Positions 1-11,269 of a DNA stretch of 64,000 bases are shown here, one piece after another. The notes below the pieces were generated by a model. It was not told the DNA's origin and did not search any database. It saw only the letters and a program-made list of their open reading frames with translations. Source of the stretch: Botrytis cinerea B05.10. Its lineage: Eukaryota > Ascomycota > Leotiomycetes > Helotiales > Sclerotiniaceae. Positions within the stretch are counted from its first letter, which is position 1, and each line of letters begins with the position of its first letter. The DNA lies in the NCBI RefSeq assembly GCF_000143535.2, contig NC_037312.1:744001-808000 (forward strand), in the 5' to 3' direction. A program made the translations under genes and the position numbers.

Positions 1-1061
1 GGACTGTGATCATGAGAACATTGTGAGGCTTAGGGAAGTGGTTGTTGGGGAGGATACAAGTAAGATTGAGAAGTAAGTTTTCTCCAATTGGGTTCTGTCA
101 TTTCTATTTTTGTTTTTTGTTTTTTGTTTTCCCATTTTCCCGTTTTCCCGTTTGCACAGTATGTAGGAAATTATAGCTAATATACACCCCCCTCAGTATA
201 TTCCTCGTTCTCGACTTCCTTGAACACGACCTCAAAACTCTCCTCACATCCCTCTCGGAACCTTTTCTCCCCTCCGAACTCAAGCTACTTCTCCATCAAC
301 TCACGACAGGTGTTGCCTACCTTCACAACAACTACATCCTCCACCGCGACTTGAAAACCTCCAACCTCCTCCTCTCCAATCGAGGCGTCCTTAAAATCGC
401 CGATTTTGGCATGGCCCGCTACTGCGGCGATCCAGCTCCAAAAATGACCCAATTAGTTGTTACCCTCTGGTACCGCAGTCCCGAGCTCTTACTCGGCGAA
501 GAACGATATGGTAAAAGTGTGGATATGTGGAGCGTAGGTTGTATATTTGGCGAGCTACTCAGCAACGACGCCCTCCTCCCCGGAAAAAACGAAGTCGACC
601 AACTATCCAAGATTTTCGAACTTCTCGGCCTCCCTACCGAATCCAACTGGCCCACCTTCAAACGTCTCCCTAATGCACGCTCGCTCCGACTTCCCAAGAA
701 TCCCAATCCCGCCACTCAAGGCTCAGTCCTGCGTTCCAAATTCCCCTTTCTGACATCAGCTGGATCGTCTCTCCTCTCGTCTCTTCTTAGCTTAAATCCT
801 GCAAAAAGACCTTCTGCGCAAGAAGTTCTGGAACATGAATACTTCAAAGAAGATCCGAAGATGAAGAGTAAAGATATGTTTCCTACATTTCCAAGTAAAG
901 CGGGATTGGAGAAGAAGAGGCGGAGAGGGACTCCGGATGCTCCACAGAGAGGAGAGGCTCCTAAGGGCTTGGGGGGTGTATTGGATTTTAGTGGAGTATT
1001 TGGGAGTGGAGGGGGAGAGGAGGTTGAGAAAGGAGCCGGATTTAGTTTGAAGCTTATTTGA
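1..1061 (+). CDS. CDK11/PITSLRE-like cyclin-dependent kinase, 3' part (partial)
   Basis: This is the C-terminal portion of a cyclin-dependent kinase whose start lies left of the window. The first visible exon ends at 72. A GT-AG intron spans 73-196 (donor gtaagt, acceptor ctcag) and the last exon runs 197-1061, with the codon rejoining cleanly as Asn (KIE-N-IFLVLDFLEHDL). Visible kinase motifs are HRDLKTSNLLL (catalytic loop), DFGMARYC (DFG) and LVVTLWYRSPELLLG (activation segment and APE-like motif). The VVTLWYR signature and the HDLK hinge resemble the CDK11/PITSLRE group (fission yeast Ppk23) better than Cdc2. The glycine loop and ATP-binding lysine are off-window. A low-complexity basic tail follows the kinase fold. 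The family acts in transcription, splicing and cell-cycle control; the exact orthology is inference. Confidence 0.9.
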
Positions 1062-1541
1062 GAGGATTAAGCTAGCGAGCCACTCTAGGCGTGAGGGCCA
1101 GAAGATAGGCTAGTGTATAATATGGATGTATGTCCTGAGGGAAATACGTGGATATACCAATTTGTGCTCTGTACATTCCAAGGAGGCAGGCTCTTGTAAT
1201 TTCGTAGATGTAAACACACCGTGCACAAATTCACAAATATAGAATCAGAGAAAAGAATTGTTATTGACTATTACAAACCAATTTGCGCTCAAACGTTCAT
1301 TAAGTAATTGTAAATTTCTCCCTGCTATCTATGCATGCATGCAACGTGCTAAATCCAGAAAATGCACATATGCCCAAACCCCAAAACACCATTACCCCAA
1401 CCCGGATTTTTCATTTTCGAATCTTGCCCAAGGGAATGTTCCCCATATGCAACCCAGTATCTTAACGTTCTTCTCCTCCGTGTCCTCCAATCCAACACCC
1501 AAAATTAAAAGAAAAAAGTAATAATCTTCATGACAATTTGT
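1062..1541. other. Convergent intergenic region
   Basis: This gap separates the kinase 3' end from the 3' end of the minus-strand gene. It is AT-rich and should hold both 3' UTRs. I see no gene or RNA in it. Confidence 0.5.
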
Positions 1542-2514
1542 TTACCAGATAACACCCAATCCAGTGACGAACCAGGTAAAGCTAAGGACAGTGACAAGTC
1601 CCATGCCAAACATCAATTTCAATGCTTTTCTCTCCATATCAGATAATGCACCACTGCAAGTAGCACATACCCAATCGCTGAGAGGAGTATATGGCTGTGG
1701 CGAGTACATTCCAAAAGCATATGTATCATATACTGACAGGTATCCGGGTTGAGAAGTCGCACTGATACTACTCTCTGCATCGTAGATAATCAAAGTGTAG
1801 GTTTCTGTAAGGAGAGGGTTTCCAACAGCAGTTGATTGATAGCCACTAGTATCCCAGGTTACTGCCTGTGTGGATGCCGTGACGGTTTGGTTTGTGGCAA
1901 TCGTGTATAACTGAGCATTGGCTTTGCATGTGGCCATAATATTAACGGCAGTAGGAGTAGCTTGGAGAGATGTATAATTCCAGGCAAAAGTGATATATTC
2001 ACCAATCTTGAAGTATGCAGTCGAAGTGGCGGCAGGTGTTAAGATGGAAATCCCACCTGCTGGGTAAGTTGCATTGTAGGTAGTCGAATTGCCAACAGCG
2101 GCGTGTGTAGATTTGGCAGAACCTGATGTTTCTTTCGATCCAGAAGTGGTAGCTCTATTTGTGCCTGAGCCTGAGCTTGAGCCTGAGCTTGTTTTCGACG
2201 CCGATTGGGAACCGGTTGCAGAGTCGGAACCTGTCTCTGATGCTGTGTTTGTAGACTTTGGGGCTGTAGTTGCCGAAGCCGTGGGAGAAGCAGTTGCCGA
2301 TGCCGTGTTGTCTTTAAGATGTCAGCACGTAAACACGGGGAGGGTTGATTGCGAGTTTCTTACCATCAGCAGCAGAGCTCGAACTATCTGCTCGAGCTAC
2401 AATTAAAGAGTCCATTTCTGGAAGCCATCTTGGCCATGGCCACGCAGCGACGAATACGGAAAGGCCGAGTAGGAGGAGGATGGAATATAGTTGGAATGAT
2501 CGTTGAGCCCGCAT
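1542..2514 (-). CDS. DUF7137-type secreted/membrane protein
   Basis: Two exons, 2514-2364 and 2311-1542, are separated by a 52-nt intron (donor gtaaga, branch tgctgac, acceptor aaag). They give a 306-residue protein and the phase closes exactly. The N-terminus is a signal peptide or anchor (hydrophobic YSILLLLGLSVFVAAW), followed by the W-P-W-P-rich segment WPWPRWLPEMDSLIVARAD that I associate with the fungal DUF7137 family. Next come a Ser/Thr-rich linker, suggestive of O-glycosylation at the cell surface, and a beta-rich central domain with N-glycosylation sequons. A C-terminal membrane segment (LMFGMGLVTVLSFTWFVTGLGV) ends two residues before the stop. The function is unknown. A cell-wall-facing or membrane-tethered role is inferred from the topology alone. 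Confidence 0.82.
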
Positions 2515-3630
2515 CGTGTTAGTTGTTGATATTTTCGAACGCCCTTAAATGGCCCCGAATTTCCTGCTTGATTTCCTGGATGTTCTTTCCAATTTTCAAA
2601 GTATACTTTGGTCTACCGCCACAACTCCTGCAAAAATGTTTCGTCTCTCAGATGGATGGTGGGTAAGTGTCTAATGGATGTTTTATTTTGATGATTCTTA
2701 TAGTCCGACTAAATTTTGATCGAGGCTGTCCGAGTGAAACCCAAAAGTCAACCGAATGGAGTAGATGATGGTCCGACCGAACGAGTGAGGTCGTGTGCTT
2801 TCTTCTTTCAAAAAATGGTTGAAAACGAAGGGATTTGGATACGGTAAAACATCTATCGACGAGATTGAAAGATGTGAAAGGTAAAGTGTTGAAATTGTTG
2901 TACGATGTTTGTAAAGGAGTCCGGTAAATCGTGGAATGAAGAGGGTCTCCACTGCTTAGTAGGAATGTCTCGAGTTTAGCACAATTTGAGTGGTCAGTCA
3001 GGTACAAGGTTGGGAAAAAGTTTAGGAGATAATCGAGGCAATGCATTGTCAAAATCTGAGCTACCGAGCAGATAACCTTTCTGATTCGCTCATGTGCTGT
3101 CTACCTACATCCCATCCATCGTATACGGGATACTATTAATAGACCTTCCCGGCGCCATTCACAGAGGAAAAAGTACGAGGTCTGATCTTTCATGTCATGT
3201 CTAGCCCTCGTGTGTGCGTGTGTAGTCAGACATTGGAGCAGTTTATATGCCAGTGCTGCATCCTTTCGGGAATGCAGATTCGTATATGATTTGGAGAAAT
3301 CCAATAACCTTACACTCCCTCTCCAATTGCAAATCCCGATGCCACATACTGAAATCAATAGAAGAATCAATAGACTATTTAAGCTATGAATAGTCTTATC
3401 GAAGCTCGAGATCTACTACACGTCCTTGAGGGAGAATACCACGTGTACATTCGCACATCTCTTGAGGAGCATGATCTGAAACACGTGACGTGGCGTCTCT
3501 GGATTACGATTTCTGGGATTTTTCGTGCTTTGCCTGGGAGATGGGTATCGCGATATCACGGATAACAGCGTATTTCTGGTCAAATGAGTGAAGGCCAAAG
3601 AGAGTGAGCGATAGTGAGTGAGACCTTGCT
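2515..3630. other. Intergenic region, promoter side of the DUF7137 gene
   Basis: Only short ORFs without recognisable domains occur here. The part next to 2514 should carry the promoter of the minus-strand gene, and the part next to 3630 the 3' UTR of the methyltransferase. Confidence 0.4.
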
Positions 3631-5145
3631 TTACTCCAATACGGCCTCCAGAACACAATCTCGACTTCCCCCAGAAGTAGCAGGCCACTGTATATTTACG
3701 ACCTTCAAACCTTCTCCTTCCAAAAGCTTCTTCCATTGCTTCTCTGTACGTTCGATTCCCGAAAGCGCCATCATGTTAATATCAAGAAGAGATCCATATA
3801 CAGAAGCACCCATATCTGGCAAGACTGAATCTACAATCAGTATTCGCGAATATCCTTTCTGCATAGCGAGAGTAGTTTGCTGGAGAATTTTGATGCAGAC
3901 ATTGTCGGGCCAGTCGTGGAAGATGTGGCGGAAGAAATAGGTGTGCGCACCTTTTCTGGAAATTAGATGTTTTGCAGGGAGATAGTGCAATGATTAGGTG
4001 CCACGTACCTTTAATTGGTTGAGGAGTGAAAAAATCATGCGCCATACTCCTAATACCGGGGGTTGGCTCTCGCCCATCAATCTCCTTGGGCAAATCCTGC
4101 ACAATCATGCCTCCTTGTAAATCTGGTCTTGCCATTCTAAGATCGTCCAGAACTTTGCCCCGTCCCCCGCCAACGTCAACAATCAGTACGTTTTCTTCCT
4201 GAAGTTCTTCAGAATTCTTGGTACCGCAGTTTAAAACATCTGATAGCGGAAATTGGGAGGACACAAGCTCCGCAGCGGCACTTTGACTTCCCTGTGAAGA
4301 AGCTTGCATAGCCGCACTGAAGATCTCGAGATCGCGAGGCTGGGTATGTAGCCAGTCAAAGTAATCCATCTTGGTGTTCATAGTGTACTGAAACAGATTT
4401 TGTTCCCCATTGCTTGGGTTTTGGAAGGAGGTGCTAGAGAGATACTCCGGCAACTTTACGAGATAAGGAGCCAGGATCGAGGACCTTGCTGTCGTCAATT
4501 CATGAACCGAGCTGGATTGATAGACAATACGTACATTCCGCGCATCATAGTGCGAAAGGTGATATTAGTGAATAGTTTCGATCGCATGTTATGAGTGTAT
4601 GTCTCTTCGCCAACTTCGGTGAAGATTCCGACGGAAGTAAGTGCTCTCATGATACGGACTGCCTAATAGTTAGGCTTGGGTCACTGCATCTTCTATGCTT
4701 CATAAGGTGAAGGCTATTGTAATGGATACAAATCTTACCCAGTAGTAGTTTTTCGGCTCCAGTCTGCCTCGCAAGCTGATCAGCATTTCTCGGCTCATTA
4801 TTGTCCTCGAAGACCTCGAAGATCCGTATCTCAATAGCTGATCTGAGTGTCGCATTTGCTTGGGGCTATGAAGGCGTTAGCAGTCTAGCAATTTATCTTG
4901 GCAGGCTATTCATGAGGAACGAGAGAAAGTCTTTTACTGACTCCGAAGACAACTTTCCAAATCCCAGTTTCAGGTCCCTCCAGTTTGTCGACAAGCTGTT
5001 TCGCTGCAGATAGAAGTCCCTGTTTCTCGTGCAATGTCATTCCAGATGTAGAGTCTAAACCTTCTGAAATTACTTTTATTCCGTTCATGTATTCGGCTGC
5101 CATGCTGGCCGGGGGTTCAAGCGTTAGTGCTGCCGATGGTAGCAT
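3631..5145 (-). CDS. SAM-dependent O-methyltransferase (secondary-metabolite type)
   Basis: Five exons (5145-4942, 4865-4739, 4658-4535, 4484-4009, 3950-3631) with closing phases give 416 residues, the normal length for fungal plant-type O-methyltransferases (Pfam Methyltransf_2). An N-terminal dimerisation region reads ATLRSAIEIRIFEVFEDNN. The SAM-binding glycine motif LIVDVGGGRG lies near residue 253. The catalytic-base region FFRHIFHDWPDN follows, with the likely base His322. These enzymes transfer methyl from S-adenosylmethionine to a hydroxyl of a small metabolite, often a polyketide. The start was chosen because the upstream frame reaches a stop without another ATG. Introns are 49-80 nt; the third (4534-4485) removes an in-frame stop, and the fourth uses the acceptor aaaag rather than the nearer ccag. 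All key residues are present, so the gene looks intact. The neighbour upstream is a broken UstYa gene. The substrate cannot be told. Confidence 0.9.
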
Positions 5146-6111
5146 TTTGTTGATTTGTTGTTCGCTGATGAGAATCTTTTTGAAGAACTTAGGTTGGCGA
5201 TTTTAGTTCTTGCTCGAGATAAGATGTTTATTATAGGTCTCTGCATGACGGGGGGCATGCTGCCAGGATAAAATCGGTCTGCAAGTGCTGAGGGGGAAGG
5301 GGCAATAGTCAAGCAGCAGGAGTTGTCATTCTAGGCTAGCTCATCTCTTACGGGACATTCATTGGCAGTTGCCCAATGTAGAGAACCTTCTTATCCCATG
5401 TAGCTGGATGGTCAGTTAGTTGAATCCTTTAAACGCAGTGTCGCCCAAAGCAGGCCCTAGTGCGTCAAAATACACCCAAAATAGCGATTAGGGGGCCAAG
5501 GAAGCCCAAATAAATAATGGTTTATTATTTAGAATGTCTTTTTCAATTTACTGAAAGAGGAAAGACGTTTGATCAGATCGATTATTTACATTACCCCACC
5601 TCCCACCTGGGATCTGAAATTACTCATCGGTCAACACTATCAGAAGTTATTCTTCCAACCAAAGCATTTGAAGAAATCTCAATGTTATGTCGAGGTATGC
5701 CCAATGATATACAGCACGCATATCCCTGAATCCTTATTACTGTTCACTATTGCCCATTTTACTCTTCAATCTATCAGCCTCATCTTTGGATTTTGCGGTA
5801 CCCTCTGTTACAGTAACACCTACCGTCTTCCAAATAACGCCATCTTCAACATTTCCTACGTTTTGAGATTCCACCAAAGGCCGAATACTCCGATCGCTAG
5901 CAGTGTGGTCGTTGATCACTGGCCTGTTATCAAGGGTTTGCCACCCGACTCCGAGTGATGATTGGCCTTTGGTGCTGTTGATCGGACTTATTTTGCTTCT
6001 GGTGAAAGCACGCCGAACGCGTGAGAGGTTTTGCAGTATATTACTGTGGCCAGGCCCTTCTTTTCTCAACTCGCACCAATGGGCTCTCCCAAAGTTCAAT
6101 ACATCCATCTC
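5146..6111. other. Intergenic region between methyltransferase and UstYa pseudogene
   Basis: No intact gene is seen. A minus-strand open stretch (6108-5737) ends in a polar tail containing GVIWKTVGVTVTE. This vaguely recalls C-terminal tails of fungal rhodopsin-like membrane proteins, but no membrane segments precede it, so I do not call it a gene. Confidence 0.4.
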
Positions 6112-6935
6112 TTAGACCCCGCCAATATCACTAGCTCTATGACGTAATGTCCAATCTGAGACCTCAGCATAATCCTGTCACAAGTGTGTCGTACCCTAAC
6201 CATCTACCGCGGGCTTATTGCCTTCATTATATACTTGTAGCGTTTCCAACGTGGTATCAGATGCACACATCAAAGATTGCCGCAGGTAATCAAAACAATG
6301 CTTCATATGATTCTCCGAATGGTGATGTTGGCGAACTGTTGCATTCCGACCAATGGATAAAGTTTGGTTGGCATAGTACCCAAGGCGTAATTCATTCTAA
6401 AAACAGGTCAGCGGAGTACGGTTGCTTGAACAGATGTAATTGCCAAACAATGGACTTGGTGATAAAACGCAACCGCTCTCACCTGCGCTGAATTCGCTTC
6501 GACTCCGGTATAGGGAACTGGGGTGTCGGTTGAGTCCACTACGATAAAGCCCCTCCCCCCTGTTATTTTTTAATGTCAGAAACTTCTCGGCATGTAGGAC
6601 TGTTCACATTTACGAGGAATCAATTCGCTCCATGTAGCATTGGTCTCGAAAGATGGCGCCTTGGTAAATATTCTGTGCAATTCGAAATTCCTCGGCATTT
6701 TGACCAACTGCAATGCGTTAGCAAGACTTTGCACAACATGGATAAATATAAACGTGCAAGGAGTGTTGGGCTTGAGGGACTGCCAATATGCTCCAGTACA
6801 AAATCCAAGCGAGGTAAAAAGCAACAAAGTGGTTAAGAAAAGACAAAAATTCTTCTGTATGGGTAGTGGCGTGTAGGATCTGGTAGTGCGCGACCATCTC
6901 ACAGACTTCAATGATGAATTTCCCATGATATCCAT
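6112..6935 (-). pseudogene. UstYa-family (DUF3328) gene, disrupted
   Basis: Three exons can be followed: 6935-6614, 6559-6444 and 6396-6112. The frame is kept across all of them (241 codons), but there are two in-frame stops. The N-terminus has a short cytosolic part and one membrane segment (FCLFLTTLLLFTSLGF). Next comes the family motif PSFETNATWSELIP, then a perfect splice (donor gtaaat, acceptor aacag) to RGRGFIVV. Both HXXHC motifs that define the UstYa family are present: HQVHC (exon 2) and HMKHC, the latter within HMKHCFDYLRQSLMC (exon 3). Lesions are TAG at 6198-6196, where the family has Trp, and TGA at 6180-6178, where the family has Cys. The second intron also begins with GC instead of GT. 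UstYa proteins catalyse oxidative cyclisation in fungal ribosomal-peptide pathways and some other pathways. The copy is judged non-functional. Confidence 0.85.
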
Positions 6936-8791
6936 TTTCACGCAATTCTGAGACAATGAATTGGAAAGAGAATAAGGTTGGTATGACAATGGGATAGAGA
7001 GCGTATAATTTATCAGAGATGGAGCCGTTATTCTTCGGCGTTCGCATCTAGTGGCGTGTTAATCTTTGGTAAATGATATGATTTTTTCAGTTGATAATTG
7101 GTCGGATTGCTTCAATTTGAACAAACTGGTGGTGCGGTGGTCTATTTTTGGTAACTTGATCTCTCTTTTAAAGAGATTGCGTCACATCGCCTGCGGCAAA
7201 GCACAATGGGGTCCCATTTGACCTTTCCCTTGGTGGACAACAATAAACTGCCCTCGGCAAGGCACCGTGAAGAAAACTCGTCCCGAAAGTTCGTCACTAC
7301 TATGTCTAGTTTGTAGCTAGCTATCTTATGACAACTTTCTTATAGAAATATCCTGATTATAACTGAGTCTATTATACAAAAAAGGACTTATGGACTCTAG
7401 ACCCCAGTAACCTATGAATATCAAAAGCGGTATATACGTCATACTATGCCTTCTTACAATTCGGAGTGTTTGAATCTATGACTAAATTTGCACATGCTTT
7501 ACTTGTCACCGAAGGCCAGAAAAACATGCATGGGTAGCATTTGCGAGTGATCAAATTGTAAGCATATGCATAGTGGAGACGCACGAAACTAGACAAGGAT
7601 ATCAAAGCGCGACTGGTATCTCACTTAATGATTACGACCGTTACTTTCAAGAGTTAACGGTGTCATCGAACTCTTTTCAAATGTGACATCTTGATTGCAA
7701 GTTCGAAATAACGACCAAAATGGAAGTTAGCTGTGACTGCATGGAATAACTGGGTGGATACATGCAATGAACTTGATCAGTTTGTAATGGTTCTGAATGT
7801 AATCCATCTTCTGACGCCGACATCTAGCCACTAAGCGCTGATCCTTTGGGCTGAAATGCGCATAGTTTCAGAATAGAAACTGAGCACGCCGCACGCTCAC
7901 AGAACACAAATGCTCGACTTTACGACAGTGATTGAGGGTCGAAGCCAAACTCAGGCGCGCGCCGATGAGTATCACATTATGTCTAATCGCACAACTTGAG
8001 ATCACTCGACGAAAAGACTCTTCTCGGAGATCTTGGCTGCTTTCCTCCGATGCTTCGTCCTGGAAGATAGAATTCAGAACTCAGAAGTCAAAAGACTGTT
8101 AAAAAAAAATAAGACATCCAGTAGTCCGAACTGCAGACTGTTGTAAGCCTTTTTGCTGTTTCATGATTCACAGATTCGCAGAAAAATCCACTTCTCAACA
8201 TGATTTCGATAATTGAAAGTCTCTCATGACTTGGACTGCAGTCTGGACTGTTAGAAATCTTCACTAGAAAAAAGCCCGCCTGATTGATACTGGAAATCGT
8301 GTTGGTGTCCCACAACTCGGCCCAGGCTCAGGCGACGGCGACGATACTATGTCGATAATTGTTGGATTCTAGATGGAGGATATATCCATGCAAAATTCTT
8401 GCTGGGTAGAAACTATTCGACCTGACAACAATGAAGCCCAAGTACCTACTATGTAACTATAGGATGAATTTCTATTGGTACGACAAACACGTAGAGATAT
8501 TCGCGAGCACGACGTGGAAAGACTACACTAGTGAATGATTAGCGTGCACAGACTACAAGGCTACAAACAATGGCCGAGGCGGCGGCGCAATATGCATTTT
8601 GAACTTCTACATCAATTTCTACAACATAACGTCCATGGTCCGGGACTCACGATTACTCTATCAAATTCTTCGGGTTGCTTTGCTATAAGATATTGAGGAC
8701 ATCTTGATCCAAACTTCGCAATATCATAAAAGTTCAACTTGGTTTCGAACTTGCAAAACGCGCAAATCTTCCAAATCCTCAAGTCTACAAG
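6936..8791. other. Gene-free stretch between UstYa pseudogene and KIN17
   Basis: About 1.86 kb without a convincing coding region on either strand. The longest open frames are under 80 residues with no domain signature. The right end should hold the KIN17 promoter. Confidence 0.4.
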
Positions 8792-9876
8792 ATGCCAAAA
8801 GCAGAAGTTGGATCAACGAAATTTTTAAACAACAAGTTAAAGTCCAAAGGACTTCAGCGATTACGATGGTACTGCCAAGTATGTACATACTTTTTTGATG
8901 ATGCATATCAGCCAACTAACACTATGGACAGGCTTGCGAAAGACAAATGCGCGATGAAAATGGCTTCAAAATGCATGTACAATCTGAGTCGCATGTTCGA
9001 CAAATTCTTCTAATCGGCGAAGATCCTAAGAAATATATCAACGATTTTAGTAATCAATTCCAGCGTGACTTTCTACAATTGCTACGAACATCTCATGGCG
9101 AAAAGCAAGTCAATTTGAATCATTTCTACCAGGAATACATCAGCAACAAGGAGCATATTCATATGAATTCAACGAAGTGGCCATCCTTGACAGAGTTTGC
9201 CAAATTTCTGGGAAGAGAAAGCTTATGTCGAGTAGAGGAAGCAGATAAAGGTATACAAGTAGCATGGATTGACAACTCACCCGAAGCGTTAAGACGGCAA
9301 GATGCGATTAGAAAGAAAGAGAGACAGGATAAGGGTGATGAGGAGCGGGAGCAATTGCTTATCAGAGAGCAGGTACGTCGAGCAAAGCAAGATGCCGAAG
9401 CTCGTGGAGAATCAGAGATGGATGAGCAAGAACGAGGCCTTAAAAGAGAGGAAGGGGAGAAAATAAAGCTTAGCTTCGGTGCTAAGTCTGCCGTTTCAAA
9501 CTCTGAAAGCAAAACTATTGAGCCAGAGGAGAGCAAGACACCGGCTGGTGATGCGCCTTCTCTTGAAACTGCAAAAGATGAGGACAAACTCTCTGAGATA
9601 CCGGCCACTGGCGATGATAGAACCACAGAGTCTACAAATCCGGAGGCAGCGCCACCAGCACCAGCCAAAGTTTCCTTAAAGATGGGATTCCAGAGCAAAC
9701 CAAAGAACGTTTTTGCAGCGGCCAAAAAGAATGCTCTAGGGGGTAAGAAGGCCCCAGCATTTGAGCCGCCGAAAAAGATGAGCGAAGCAGAGCGTATTAT
9801 GAAGGAAGAAATTGAGCGCAAGAGAAGCAGGGAGCAAACAAATGGAGGACCATCCCATAAACGACCACGATTTTAG
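8792..9876 (+). CDS. KIN17-like DNA/RNA-binding protein
   Basis: Two exons, 8792-8878 and 8932-9876, with a 53-nt phase-0 intron (gtatgt...acag), give 343 residues. The start MPKAEVGSTKFLNNKLKSKG and the CxxC zinc finger are diagnostic: C-x2-C is formed across the splice (WYCQ/ACERQMRDENGFKMH), and the paired histidines lie in FKMHVQSESH. The Kin17 central domain follows, including NQFQRDFLQLLR and STKWPSLTEFAKFLGR, then a long charged coiled-coil region rich in E, K, R and Q and a basic C-terminus. KIN17 is a conserved nuclear protein linked to DNA replication and repair and to pre-mRNA splicing. The C-terminal KOW/SH3-like region of the animal protein is not visible, as seems usual for fungi. 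The gene is convergent with SPT4. Confidence 0.95.
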
Positions 9877-10504
9877 TTACCTAGCGATCATGAGGGTTTC
9901 GGCATTGCACGGAGTTACATTTAAAGGTACTTTACGATGGAAGGAATATGGCGTTATACTTGATACCACATGCATCTGTAGAGGAGCCAATGCAGGACGT
10001 TCTTATTTTTCAAGAAATTCCTGTTAGCCTTCATTGATTGTGTGTCAATGATTTTACCCGGCTCTCAGAAGTCTACAATCTTCCACAAATGGTCGTGAAA
10101 TTAAATTTGTTATAATATGTCGGGCAATTGATACGGCTTGATTCATTCAGATGCTTCAGAGCTTTTCCTTATCTCATTTCTTTGTAGTTGTTCTAATACC
10201 ATATCCAAACTCCTTTTAACTCCTTCACGCTACGAACATTATGCACCCTGTGTCCAGATCCAAATTCCTATCCCATAAAGCGTAGTAGTTGACCTAATAA
10301 AAATCAGTAAAACCCATGATGACTATAGTCCTATTATGCTTGAAAACAGACGCCTCTAGAGCGATGTGATTGTATGTGGCTTGATCTCGCAAGCTCTAAG
10401 ATAGGAAATATTATATGAGTTTCAGAACGTCATAGACTCCTCATAAGCTTATAGCCAGGCAGCAAAAACTCTTACCTTTGCTTGAAAATCATCTCTCAAA
10501 TCTC
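9877..10504. other. Convergent intergenic region (KIN17 / SPT4)
   Basis: AT-rich DNA between two 3' ends, expected to contain both 3' UTRs. I see no other feature. Confidence 0.45.
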
Positions 10505-11007
10505 TTAATCCGCTTCCGTAGCACTTCCATCTCTCCTACATCCATATTAGCTCCAATCCATCACAGAAACACCCGTCCCCAGTGCAGAACAACTCACGGA
10601 ATATATTTGACCCTCGCTTCTTCCTCCATTGTCGAAACGATCTCTTCCGGTAGTTGTCCATTAACTTTCGTCGCATAAACACCTCTCACATATCCATCCA
10701 ACCGCTGCCATTTCGCGACCCAAGATTTGGATGGATCGGCCAGTGTAATGAGACCTTCGAACACTTGAGATGTGCAGTCGATGATCGCTTCCATAGATCC
10801 TTGCAGATGGAGAAAATCCTCGCAATTGGGGCACCCTTCTCGCATAAAACGCTGGAGGTGTGTATGTTAGTTTTTGACTACCAAGTAGAGATGGGAGGAA
10901 AGGATGAAGGAAAGGTAGATGCATACGTTTTGGGTCATGACGATTGAGCAGACCATGCATGCGCGGAGGTTGCGCTGCTGATTAGGAGGTACGTAGTTTT
11001 CAGTCAT
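10505..11007 (-). CDS. SPT4: Transcription elongation factor SPT4
   Basis: Three exons, 11007-10927, 10851-10598 and 10535-10505, give 121 residues. The zinc-binding cysteines are visible as C17 and C20 (RACMVC) and C34 and C37 (EGCPNC). The family core reads [18 protein letters not shown]. The last intron (gtgagt...gtag) is inferred because reading through it stops at YIP, whereas splicing yields [12 protein letters not shown], the conserved Spt4 tail. Spt4 pairs with Spt5 to form DSIF, which clamps RNA polymerase II (and I) during elongation. The gene shares a short divergent promoter with POP8. Its length matches fungal Spt4. Confidence 0.95.
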
Positions 11008-11269
11008 TTTGCTTGTTGTGATCTTTTGGCTGGAGTTGAAGTTGTAACGCGAAGGCTTCCAGATTTAAGAGGGCTATGATTTATATAGTTGAATGGGTTG
11101 GGATTGTCCGAGATGTCAAAGAAAGCTGCAAGGCTGAGAAAAGCTTGGACCAGCTGCCTAAAAAAGTTGACACGGCTGAATCTCCCACTTGATATCTCTC
11201 TCACCAGGACTCTGAACATTAATACAAAAACTATAAATTTGGAAATAACTTCCTTCAAGCGGTAGAAAA
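11008..11269. promoter_or_regulatory. Divergent promoter SPT4 / POP8
   Basis: Only 262 bp separate the two start codons, so the promoters and 5' UTRs of both genes must lie here. There is no obvious TATA box at a standard position, though a run giving TTTATA occurs near 11080-11086. Sharing between an elongation factor and an RNase P subunit gene is seen directly from the layout; co-regulation is inference. Confidence 0.6.

Noticed and set aside
2648..3370. Open frames of 84-134 codons on the minus strand
   Set aside because: No domain, poor composition, and overlapping each other in different frames; most likely chance in AT-rich spacer.
8231..8250. Shared GGACTGCAGTC-type motif near 8235, 41645 and 58120
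   Set aside because: It suggested copies of a small inverted-repeat element, but flanking sequences do not align by eye; the core is a short palindrome expected by chance.
9159..9821. 220-codon minus-strand open frame opposite KIN17
   Set aside because: It is the antisense shadow of the charged KIN17 coding region; it has no domain and is Ser-rich only because of complementing Lys/Glu/Arg codons.
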